In this document: positions 15,770 through 22,655 of the stretch, one piece after another
Position numbering within the stretch: position 1 is the first letter of the stretch
Layout of the letters: every line of letters starts with the position of its first letter
Assembly (NCBI GenBank): GCA_047615875.1
Contig: JBLHGU010000067.1
Span: forward strand, 1 to 24,240
Direction of reading: 5' to 3'
Source of the DNA: JBLHGU01 sp047615875
GTDB lineage: Bacteria; Pseudomonadota; Gammaproteobacteria; Arenicellales; CAJQKF01
Length of the DNA stretch: 24,240 bases
Position numbers and translations under genes: made by a program
The notes under the pieces: generated by a model
Seen by the model: the letters and a program-made list of their open reading frames with translations, nothing else
Databases searched by the model: none
Told to the model about the DNA's origin: nothing

Positions 15770-16852
15770 ATGATTGATCATCACAGTAAGTTGATGATGC
15801 AAGCAATTCAACTTGCACAGAACAGCATGACCATCAGCAAGCCTAATCCGAGAGTGGGCTGCGTAATTGTTCGTGATGGCGAAATTGTAGGTGAAGGCTG
15901 GACACAACGCGCAGGGCAAGCCCATGCCGAAATTGAGGCGCTACGTAATGCCGGCGATCTAACCAGAGGCGCAGATGTTTATGTATCGCTGGAACCCTGT
16001 TGTCATTTTGGTAAGACCGGACCCTGTACAGAAGCACTAGTTTTAGCCGGTGTGAGACGGGTGTTTGTTGCGATGATTGATCCGAATGCAAAAGTATCCG
16101 GCGCAGGCGTTGAAAAACTCAAATCTGCGGGCATCGATGTTCAAGTCGGATTGTGTGAAATTCAGGCGCGTCAGTTAAACACTGCATTTATCCACAGAAT
16201 GACCACTGGAAGACCTCTGGTTCGCTTAAAAATGGCTGCTACTATGGATGGCCATAGTGGCGATCACGCAGGTGTTAGTCAGTGGATAACAGGCAGTGGG
16301 GCACGCCACGAGGTGCATAGGATGCGCGGTAATTCAGGCGCAGTCGTTACGGGTGTGGGTAGTGTTTTATCAGATAATCCTTCGTTAAATGCACGGCTAG
16401 ATAAAGAGGTTGTGCAACCAATGCGGGTAGTGCTGGACAGCAACTTGCGAACACCAGTTGAGTCGAAATTATTTAGTAACCCAGGTCGTGTTGTGCTGGT
16501 GTCCAGAGATGTAACGGTCGGGCACCATGCTGATGCGGAAGTTTTAAGAATGCCGTCAGCAACAACAGGCATTGATCTTGAGGGTTTGTTAACCTGGCTG
16601 GCTGAACAACAATGTAATGATATTATGGTTGAAGCAGGGCCCCGACTATGTGGGTCGTTTTTAGCGCAACAATTAGTCGACGAAATTGTATTGTTTTTGG
16701 CACCCAAGTTTCTAGGAATTGGTGGTCAGGGTTTACTGCAACTTAGCCGTCATTTAAATCTTGCCGAAGCCATTGAGTTTGAGACAGATTCCTGTGAACA
16801 AGTTGAAAATGATGTGATGATAAAATTAACGCGAAAACGGTCTGCTAGCTAA
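15770..16852 (+). CDS. ribD: bifunctional riboflavin deaminase/reductase RibD
   Basis: RibD carries out the deamination and the reduction following GTP cyclohydrolase II in riboflavin synthesis. From ATG 15770 it has 360 residues. The N-terminal deaminase has the zinc ligands His52 (HAEIEAL), Cys77 and Cys86 (EPCCHFGKTGPC) and the catalytic Glu54. The C-terminal reductase (from about 145) begins RPLVRLKMAATMDG and contains TGVGSVLSDNPSLNAR and VEAGPRLCGSFL. I chose 15770 over a TTG five codons upstream because the family starts close to this point; no strong ribosome binding site favours either. Its stop codon overlaps the ribE start by one base. Confidence 0.96.
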   Translation: MIDHHSKLMMQAIQLAQNSMTISKPNPRVGCVIVRDGEIVGEGWTQRAGQAHAEIEALRNAGDLTRGADVYVSLEPCCHFGKTGPCTEALVLAGVRRVFVAMIDPNAKVSGAGVEKLKSAGIDVQVGLCEIQARQLNTAFIHRMTTGRPLVRLKMAATMDGHSGDHAGVSQWITGSGARHEVHRMRGNSGAVVTGVGSVLSDNPSLNARLDKEVVQPMRVVLDSNLRTPVESKLFSNPGRVVLVSRDVTVGHHADAEVLRMPSATTGIDLEGLLTWLAEQQCNDIMVEAGPRLCGSFLAQQLVDEIVLFLAPKFLGIGGQGLLQLSRHLNLAEAIEFETDSCEQVENDVMIKLTRKRSAS

Positions 16853-17460
16853 TGTTTACCGGTTTGATACAGGCACTAGGCAAAGTCATATTTTTAGAAC
16901 CCCGCCATGGCGATTTAAGTCTGGTAGTATTGTCACCGGAAATTAGTAGTAAACATCCGACGCTTGGCGACAGTATCGCTATAAATGGTGTGTGTTTGAC
17001 CGTAACCGACCTAACCGATGGAATTCGGTTTGATGTTTCCACAGAAACACTGTCACGTACGTTAATGTCGGAATGGCAAGTTGGCGATAGTATTAACCTA
17101 GAGACTGCTTTACAAATAGGTGATGCACTTGGCGGCCATTTGGTGAGCGGTCATGTAGATGGCGTCGGGGTGTTACTGGCGCAGGAATCTGATGCGCGTT
17201 CTACCCGCATGACTTTTTCGGTGCCGGATAACCTGGCAAAATTTATTGCTGAAAAAGGCTCGGTTTGTATTGATGGTATCAGTTTAACGGTCAACGGCGT
17301 TCGGGACGGAATGCCTGCAACCACATTTGATGTCAATATCGTACCGCATACATTGCTACACACCAACCTGGGTCAGTTGCAAGCCGGTAGTAAAGTTCAT
17401 CTTGAAATTGATCAAGTGGCTCGCTACCTTGATCGTCTCATGACTTTTTCCAAATTATAA
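16852..17460 (+). CDS. ribE: riboflavin synthase alpha subunit
   Basis: This enzyme converts two molecules of 6,7-dimethyl-8-ribityllumazine into riboflavin and a pyrimidine that is recycled. The 202-residue protein starts with the invariant MFTGLI. It has two lumazine-binding domain repeats: the first with AINGVCLTVTD and ETLSRTLM, the second with GHLVSGHVDGVG and CIDGISLTVNGV. TAATG overlap with ribD indicates translational coupling. The symbol ribE follows the common naming; E. coli calls it ribC. Its substrate is made by RibH, which is not encoded in this window. Confidence 0.97.
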   Translation: MFTGLIQALGKVIFLEPRHGDLSLVVLSPEISSKHPTLGDSIAINGVCLTVTDLTDGIRFDVSTETLSRTLMSEWQVGDSINLETALQIGDALGGHLVSGHVDGVGVLLAQESDARSTRMTFSVPDNLAKFIAEKGSVCIDGISLTVNGVRDGMPATTFDVNIVPHTLLHTNLGQLQAGSKVHLEIDQVARYLDRLMTFSKL

Positions 17461-17468
17461 CTTTTAGA

Positions 17469-18578
17469 ATGAGTAAGCCTGTGATCAGTAATATCGAAGA
17501 AATCATGGAGGACTACCGCCAGGGGAAAATGGTAATTTTGGTGGATGATGAGGATCGTGAAAATGAGGGTGATCTTGTAATCGCTGCAGAGAAAGTCACA
17601 CCTGCAGACATCAATTTTATGGCATCCCATGGACGTGGATTGATCTGTTTGACTTTAACCGAGGAACGTTGCAGACAACTGGACTTAAGTTTGATGGTGC
17701 GTGATAACAATGCGCGTTATTCAACAAACTTTACTGTATCTATCGAAGCTGCCGAGGGTGTTACAACAGGAATTTCAGCGGCAGATCGTGCGGCAACTGT
17801 TTCGGCAGCGGTTAAGAAAGGCGCACGCCCAGCAGACATTGTGACTCCCGGACATATTTTTCCTATTATGGCGAAACCGGGCGGTGTGTTAAACCGAGCC
17901 GGTCATACCGAAGCCGGTGTTGATTTAGCGCGTATATGCGGATATGAACCGGCTAGTGTTATATGCGAGATTCTTAATGAAGACGGCAGTATGGCGCGTC
18001 TGTCAGACTTGAAGTCCTATGCAACACAGCATGCTTTGAAAATAGGCACTATTGCCGATTTGATCCGCTGGCGCCTTAAGCATGAGGCGACGGTGGTGCG
18101 TTCTTCCAGTCATGAAATCGTTACTTCCTTTGGAAAGTTAAACGCCCATGTTTACGAAGATAAAGTGGCAAACTCAACCCATCTCGCCCTGACACTAGGC
18201 GATATTCGTCGGGATTCGTTAACTTTGACCCGAGTGCAGGTTCACAGTGGCGTCTATGACACCTTTCTTGGTTTGCTAGATGATAGTGAAAGCACCTTGC
18301 AAAGTGCCATGCAGGCCATTAGCGATAATGAAAATGGCGTTCTCGTACTTCTGGAGTATCCGACGGATGGTGAATTTGTGGGCCGAAAAATTTCGGATCT
18401 GGTGCAGTCTCATCAGTCAGACGAAGATAAGGAAGGCAATGATCTGCGCATGGTTGGCGCTGGCAGCCAAATTTTAGCGGATCTGGGCGTTGGGAAAATG
18501 GAGGTGTTGGGTACACCTAAGCGCACTCATGCATTATCCGGATTCGATCTGCAGGTGATTGGGTATCGTCCGGTCTAG
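17469..18578 (+). CDS. ribBA: DHBP synthase RibB fused to a degenerate GTP cyclohydrolase II-like domain
   Basis: The N-terminal half (residues 1-205) is a complete 3,4-dihydroxy-2-butanone 4-phosphate synthase with DDEDRENEGD (26-35), ASHGRGLICL, TGISAADRAAT, TPGHIFPI and the HTEAGVDLARI active-site loop. The second half (about 208-369) aligns in order with GTP cyclohydrolase II (FGKLNAHVY, HLALTLGDI, VQVHSGVYDTF). However, it has no cysteine at all, so the three zinc ligands (C-x8-10-C-x-C) are missing, as is the usual arginine-rich catalytic loop. Annotation pipelines call this ribBA, but only RibB activity is expected; related fusions are called RibBX. An active RibA must be encoded elsewhere. 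It lies 8 nt after ribE. Confidence 0.93.
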   Translation: MSKPVISNIEEIMEDYRQGKMVILVDDEDRENEGDLVIAAEKVTPADINFMASHGRGLICLTLTEERCRQLDLSLMVRDNNARYSTNFTVSIEAAEGVTTGISAADRAATVSAAVKKGARPADIVTPGHIFPIMAKPGGVLNRAGHTEAGVDLARICGYEPASVICEILNEDGSMARLSDLKSYATQHALKIGTIADLIRWRLKHEATVVRSSSHEIVTSFGKLNAHVYEDKVANSTHLALTLGDIRRDSLTLTRVQVHSGVYDTFLGLLDDSESTLQSAMQAISDNENGVLVLLEYPTDGEFVGRKISDLVQSHQSDEDKEGNDLRMVGAGSQILADLGVGKMEVLGTPKRTHALSGFDLQVIGYRPV

Positions 18579-18701
18579 AAGCTTTTTGCAATAAATCGAA
18601 CAATTGATGCGCTTACCAAAGTATCGCTGTTTTTCGATTCTCAATGGGCTAGAATTTACTTCACAGTCATCTCACTACAACTAACATAATAAAGGTGCAC
18701 C

Positions 18702-19112
18702 ATGGCAGATGGTAGCAGGCATTTAGCTCGCAAGTCGGCGGTACAGGCTCTCTATCAATGGGATCTGACCGAACAGCCAGCGGGACATATAAAACATAAT
18801 TTTATAAGTGATCACGATTTTTCAGGGGTTGATGAGGAGTACTTCCAACATTTGATCACTCAGGTGCCGCTATATCAGCGGGAAATTGATAGTCGATTAA
18901 GTCAGTATCTGGATCGAGATATCAAGAAGGTTGATCCTGTTGAAAAAGCGATTCTCCGGCTGGGTGCATATGAGTTGGAATACGAGCTAACGGTTCCAAC
19001 CCGTGTCGTTCTGGATGAAGCCATCGAACTTTCAAAAATGTTTGGTGCTGAGCATGGTTTTAAATTTGTTAATGGCGTTCTGGACAAGTTGGTGCCTGAG
19101 CTCAGGTCCTAA
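18702..19112 (+). CDS. nusB: transcription antitermination factor NusB
   Basis: NusB joins S10 on boxA RNA in antitermination of ribosomal RNA operons. The 136-residue helical protein shows the family markers: RHLARKSAVQALYQWDLT at the start, DRDIKKVDPVEKAILRLGAYEL in the middle, and VVLDEAIELSKMFGAEHGFKFVNGVLDKL near the end. Start ATG 18702 follows AAAGGTG with good spacing. The 123-bp gap after ribBA contains a TAGAAT (18650-18655) that could be a -10 box, without a good -35. ribH, usually directly upstream of nusB, is absent. Confidence 0.97.
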   Translation: MADGSRHLARKSAVQALYQWDLTEQPAGHIKHNFISDHDFSGVDEEYFQHLITQVPLYQREIDSRLSQYLDRDIKKVDPVEKAILRLGAYELEYELTVPTRVVLDEAIELSKMFGAEHGFKFVNGVLDKLVPELRS

Positions 19113-19174
19113 AATCGTCGATTCGGAAATTGACCAGTCGTACCACTTAACGCTAAATGTATTTGCTTCTCTAA

Positions 19175-20134
19175 ATGCATGAATTCGAGTTAATTCAACA
19201 CTATTTTTCTGCAATAGGAACCTCCTCTAGCAGAGTTAAGCTTGGGGTTGGCGATGATGCGGCCATTGTTGGTGGCAACGATGATGATCTGTTGGTGTGT
19301 AGCGATACCATGGTTGAGGGTGTGCATTTTTCTCCCCAAACGGCGCCATCCGACATCGGTTATAAGCTACTTACGGTAAATCTTAGTGACATGGCGGCCA
19401 TGGGGGGTGATCCTTCGTGGTGCCTGTTGAATCTAACGTTGCCAGAAGTGGACAGGAGTTGGATTAGTTCTTTTGCCGAGGGTCTCAACGAGGCAGCCAA
19501 ACAATTCGGTGTGCAATTAATCGGTGGGGATACAACGCGTGGGCCTCTTTGTCTGAGTCTTCAGCTCGGTGGCTACGTACCGAAACAAAGTGCGTTAGTT
19601 CGTAGCGGCGCTAGTGCCGGCGATCAGTTGTTTGTCTCCGGTCCTATTGGTGACGCCTATCTAGGTTTGGTCTCAACCAGACATTCGATTGGGTTAACTC
19701 AAGATGCTCTCGATAAAGCACATAAGGCTCTGAATAGACCAACACCCCAGGTAACGCTGGGAATGGCCTTACGCGGCATCGCAACATCCTGTATCGATAT
19801 ATCAGATGGGTTGCTCGCAGATCTGGAACATGTTCTAGCGGCCAGCGGGGGACTGGGCGCCAGAATTAATGCTGATACTGTGCCATTGTCGATCGCCGGT
19901 AGGCAGTGGTTACAGAATGGCGGGGAACTACAGCAATTATTCTCTGGGGGAGAAGATTACGAGTTGTGTTTTACGGCACCTGCGTCACACGCAAAAAAAA
20001 TAGATCAACTTTATTGTTGGACAGATAACGTGTGTACGGCCATAGGTTGTATTGAAGAGACCCCCGGCATTCGAGTGTTAGATAACGCGGGTAAAACTTT
20101 GACCTCAATAGAATTCGGCTATCAACATTTCTAA
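19175..20134 (+). CDS. thiL: thiamine-monophosphate kinase ThiL
   Basis: ThiL phosphorylates thiamine monophosphate to the cofactor thiamine diphosphate. The 319-residue protein begins MHEFELIQHYF and shows the PurM/ThiL fold motifs. These are GVGDDAAIV, the VCSDTMVEGVHF metal-binding segment, NLSDMAAMGGDPSW, LIGGDTTRGPL, the ISDGLLADLEHVL helix and a final SGGEDYELCFT. No strong ribosome binding site is seen before ATG 19175, but the protein N-terminus matches E. coli ThiL after its first few residues. It lies between nusB and pgpA, the usual gammaproteobacterial order. Confidence 0.97.
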   Translation: MHEFELIQHYFSAIGTSSSRVKLGVGDDAAIVGGNDDDLLVCSDTMVEGVHFSPQTAPSDIGYKLLTVNLSDMAAMGGDPSWCLLNLTLPEVDRSWISSFAEGLNEAAKQFGVQLIGGDTTRGPLCLSLQLGGYVPKQSALVRSGASAGDQLFVSGPIGDAYLGLVSTRHSIGLTQDALDKAHKALNRPTPQVTLGMALRGIATSCIDISDGLLADLEHVLAASGGLGARINADTVPLSIAGRQWLQNGGELQQLFSGGEDYELCFTAPASHAKKIDQLYCWTDNVCTAIGCIEETPGIRVLDNAGKTLTSIEFGYQHF

Positions 20135-20139
20135 CAATA

Positions 20140-20628
20140 ATGAATAATTCAACTTCCAAACCATTGATGCCCTGCAATTCTATAGCAACAGTTTTGGCTT
20201 CGTTTTTCGGCGCAGGCTGTTCGCGTATAGCCCCGGGAACTGCAGGAAGTATGGCGGCTTTGCCATTGGTCTGGAGTTGTGCACTTGCCGGTTGGGCTTT
20301 ATATAGCCTGTTTACAATAGTCGTACTTGTGGCTGGGATATGGATTTGTGATAAAGCGGCGAAAGAAATAGGTGTCCATGATCATGGCGGAATTGTCTGG
20401 GACGAAGTTGCCGGCATGTTAGTCACGATGTGGTTTATACCTGTAACATGGCAGAACCTGTTCATCGGGTTTCTCTTGTTCCGTCTATTTGATATCTGGA
20501 AGCCCTGGCCAATAAGAATGTTAGATCTAAAGGTGCATGGTGGACTGGGTATTATGCTCGACGATCTTGTGGCAGGGTTATTTGCTAATATAAGTTTGTG
20601 GCTTATTCTGATTTATATAGCTGGTTAA
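20140..20628 (+). CDS. pgpA: phosphatidylglycerophosphatase A
   Basis: PgpA removes the phosphate from phosphatidylglycerophosphate to give phosphatidylglycerol in the inner membrane. The 162-residue membrane protein has the characteristic order of motifs: GAGCSRIAPGTAGS, HDHGGIVWDEVAGML, the FRLFDIWKPWPI membrane edge and GGLGIMLDDLVAGLFAN. The Asp and Glu residues in these blocks are the presumed metal ligands. It begins 5 nt after thiL. Its last 26 nt overlap the end of the convergent transglycosylase gene. Confidence 0.96.
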   Translation: MNNSTSKPLMPCNSIATVLASFFGAGCSRIAPGTAGSMAALPLVWSCALAGWALYSLFTIVVLVAGIWICDKAAKEIGVHDHGGIVWDEVAGMLVTMWFIPVTWQNLFIGFLLFRLFDIWKPWPIRMLDLKVHGGLGIMLDDLVAGLFANISLWLILIYIAG

Positions 20629-21301
20629 GGGTCATAACCTTGAGAATATAGTTTTCGGTCTCTCGATAAGGTGGTACGCCGCGATAACGTCGTACAGCAC
20701 CTTTTCCCGCATTGTATGCTGCCAGCGCCAAACTGGTATTATTGTCATAATAGTCGAGTAGATCTCGTAGATGCTTGCTGCCGCCCGCCATATTCTGCGC
20801 CGGGTCCATACTATTTTGTACCCCGTAAGCTCTTGCGGTAGTTGGCATTAATTGCATTAATCCTATTGCGCCTTTATGTGATACAGCGCGGGCATTAAAT
20901 GCTGATTCGGCATGGATAACCGCTTTCAGTAGGGATTCTTCTAGTTTTACATGCATTGAGATTTGCCGAATCAATGAATCATATCGACTGATTATGGGAG
21001 ATAATCGGCGCGTTTTTGTCTTGATTTTTATTACGTTGGCAGGGTTTAACTTTTTTGCTATAGAAGATGATTTGGGTAACGGAATAATGGCGCTGCTCTT
21101 ACTCGTTCCATAACGTTTTTTTAACGAGAAACCTTTTTGTTCAACTGGACGATCCGTAATCAGCACTGAACCGTCCGGCTTTTCGTAAACCAGAACTTCC
21201 GCTTGAATTTGACCTATTATCAGACACAAAATAGTGGCGATCAAAATTCGACGGGATAATTTACTGCAGGTTTGACGAATAGTATTAGTAACAAGTCGCA
21301 C
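20603..21301 (-). CDS. exported SLT-type lytic transglycosylase
   Basis: The 232-residue protein starts at a GTG (21299-21301). Its N-terminus is basic and is followed by a hydrophobic signal segment (ILIATILCLIIG) ending near QIQAE, so export to the periplasm is likely. Residues 35-60 (VLVYEKPDGSVLITDRP) resemble the short DUF4124-type module found at the start of many such proteins. The SLT domain runs from about 108. It has the catalytic Glu132 (HAESAFNARAVS), the GAIGLMQLMPTTARAYG block, the MDPAQNMAGGSKHLRDLL segment and ALAAYNAGKGAVRRY. It should cleave peptidoglycan with formation of 1,6-anhydromuramic acid. I cannot assign an E. coli orthologue. It is divergent from dsbC and convergent with pgpA. 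Confidence 0.9.
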   Translation of the reverse strand: MRLVTNTIRQTCSKLSRRILIATILCLIIGQIQAEVLVYEKPDGSVLITDRPVEQKGFSLKKRYGTSKSSAIIPLPKSSSIAKKLNPANVIKIKTKTRRLSPIISRYDSLIRQISMHVKLEESLLKAVIHAESAFNARAVSHKGAIGLMQLMPTTARAYGVQNSMDPAQNMAGGSKHLRDLLDYYDNNTSLALAAYNAGKGAVRRYRGVPPYRETENYILKVMTLNQLYKSE

Positions 21302-21406
21302 AGTGATTGATTAGAAAAATATGTCCGGCAGCTCATTTTATACTGAAAAACATCACCTAAATGATTTTATAAAACGCTTATGTGTTTATTGCGGAATTTT
21401 TAGAGG

Positions 21407-21426
21407 AATTATTGTGAATTATTGTG
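21407..21426 (+). repeat. tandem 10-bp direct repeat upstream of dsbC
   Basis: AATTATTGTG occurs twice head to tail (21407-21416 and 21417-21426), immediately followed by TATAAA (21427-21432), 48 bp before the dsbC start. The 10-bp period places both copies on the same face of the helix, as expected of a pair of protein-binding half-sites. It could equally be chance slippage in AT-rich DNA. No good -35 precedes the TATAAA. Confidence 0.6.
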
Positions 21427-21479
21427 TATAAACGTGGTCCAACTTTGTACATCGCCTGTTCAGAATCCGAGGGAATTTA

Positions 21480-22184
21480 ATGAAATTTATTATTGTGGCT
21501 CTTTCAACATTGTTGCTTAGTGCAACCGCATCTGCAGCGGAAGTACCGGAAAACTTTCGTAATCGACTAAATGCATTCCTTGGGGCTGGCTTTGCAGTGG
21601 AGAGCATTGCCGATTCGCCCATGCCAGGTATCTATGAAGTACTTGCAGGCGGACGCTATCTTTATGTCAGTGTGCAAGATGAAATGTTGATGATTGGAAA
21701 TATTTACGACACCGATCGTGGCGTAAGTTTAGGTGAAGAGAAACAGTCAAAAATCGCCGCGGCAGAGGTAGCGCAGTCACCGGTCGAGGAAATGATTGTG
21801 TTTAAAGGCGACGAAAGCAAACGCCACATAACGGTATTTACTGATATGGATTGTGGATACTGTCGTAAGCTACATCAGGAAGTTCCTGCTTTAAACCAGG
21901 CCGGGGTGGATGTGCGGTATATGATGTACCCGGCAATTACGGCGAAAAGTCTACCCAAGGCTATTGGGGTCTGGTGCGCTGAAGATCAACAAGCAGCATT
22001 GAGCGCAGCAAAACGTGGTGAAAATGTGCCAGAGGGTAACTGTGATAATCCTGTTGATGCCCAGTTTAAGCTTGGCCAACGTATAGGTGTGCGTGGAACC
22101 CCGTACCTGGTGCTTGATGATGGCACGGTTATTCCAGGCTATGTGCCGGCTTCTGATCTGATCACGAGATTGGGGCTAAACTAA
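21480..22184 (+). CDS. dsbC: thiol:disulfide interchange protein DsbC
   Basis: DsbC is the periplasmic disulphide isomerase that reshuffles wrong disulphides and is kept reduced by DsbD. The 234-residue precursor has a signal peptide (MKFIIVALSTLLLSATASA) with cleavage before Ala20. The N-terminal dimerisation domain covers about 20-85 (FAVESIADSPMPGIYEV, GNIYD). The thioredoxin-like domain carries active site C-G-Y-C at Cys125/Cys128 (FTDMDCGYC), the cis-proline loop RGTPYLVL, and a second cysteine pair (VWCAED and EGNCDNP). Length matches E. coli DsbC. It is not next to xerD as in E. coli but between the transglycosylase and fdxA. Confidence 0.95.
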   Translation: MKFIIVALSTLLLSATASAAEVPENFRNRLNAFLGAGFAVESIADSPMPGIYEVLAGGRYLYVSVQDEMLMIGNIYDTDRGVSLGEEKQSKIAAAEVAQSPVEEMIVFKGDESKRHITVFTDMDCGYCRKLHQEVPALNQAGVDVRYMMYPAITAKSLPKAIGVWCAEDQQAALSAAKRGENVPEGNCDNPVDAQFKLGQRIGVRGTPYLVLDDGTVIPGYVPASDLITRLGLN

Positions 22185-22206
22185 TATTTAGTAAATTATT
22201 TGGAAT

Positions 22207-22237
22207 AAAAAAAACCGCCTTTAAGGCGGTTTTTTTT
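22207..22237. terminator. bidirectional intrinsic terminator between dsbC and fdxA
   Basis: AAAAAAAACCGCC (22207-22219) and GGCGGTTTTTTTT (22225-22237) form a 13-bp perfect stem with loop TTTAA. Both strands end in eight T residues, so it can terminate dsbC on the plus strand and fdxA on the minus strand. The fdxA stop codon (22236-22238) overlaps the outermost bases. Confidence 0.93.
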
Positions 22238-22559
22238 ATCGCTCCAGATATTGAAGTTTATTCTTAACCTTTTGCCAGTCATCAGCATCATCAGGTGCAG
22301 GCTTCATTTCGGTAATAACCGGCCACTTTTGTGACAGATCTTCATTGAGTTGCATATATTCCTGTTGATCTGCAGGTAAATCATCTTCTGCGTATATGGC
22401 ATCTACTGGACATTCTGGTTCGCAAAGACTGCAATCAATACATTCTTCTGGATCTATTACCAGAATATTCGGTCCCTCATGGAAACAATCCACCGGACAT
22501 ACTTCAACGCAGTCGGTGTATTTGCATTTAATACAGGCATCTCCGACCACATAGGTCAT
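22236..22559 (-). CDS. fdxA: seven-iron ferredoxin FdxA
   Basis: A 107-residue acidic ferredoxin of the Azotobacter FdI type. The cysteine pattern matches position by position (plus one). Cys9, Cys17 and Cys50 are expected to hold a [3Fe-4S] cluster. Cys21, Cys40, Cys43 and Cys46 are expected to hold a [4Fe-4S] cluster, with extra cysteines at 12 and 25. The C-terminal half (ADQQEYMQLNEDLSQKWPVI) is the family's extension. A good AGGAG ribosome binding site precedes ATG 22559. It lies just downstream of mutS on the same strand, an arrangement also seen in pseudomonads. The role is electron transfer; the partner is unknown. Confidence 0.96.
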   Translation of the reverse strand: MTYVVGDACIKCKYTDCVEVCPVDCFHEGPNILVIDPEECIDCSLCEPECPVDAIYAEDDLPADQQEYMQLNEDLSQKWPVITEMKPAPDDADDWQKVKNKLQYLER

Positions 22560-22655
22560 AGTATTTGCTCCTGAAAGATAGGGGGGGAATGGCAGACGTA
22601 TTGTATTGAATTGCGCTTGCCGGGTAAATGATTCTGTGAAGAAGCCGAAGCAGAA

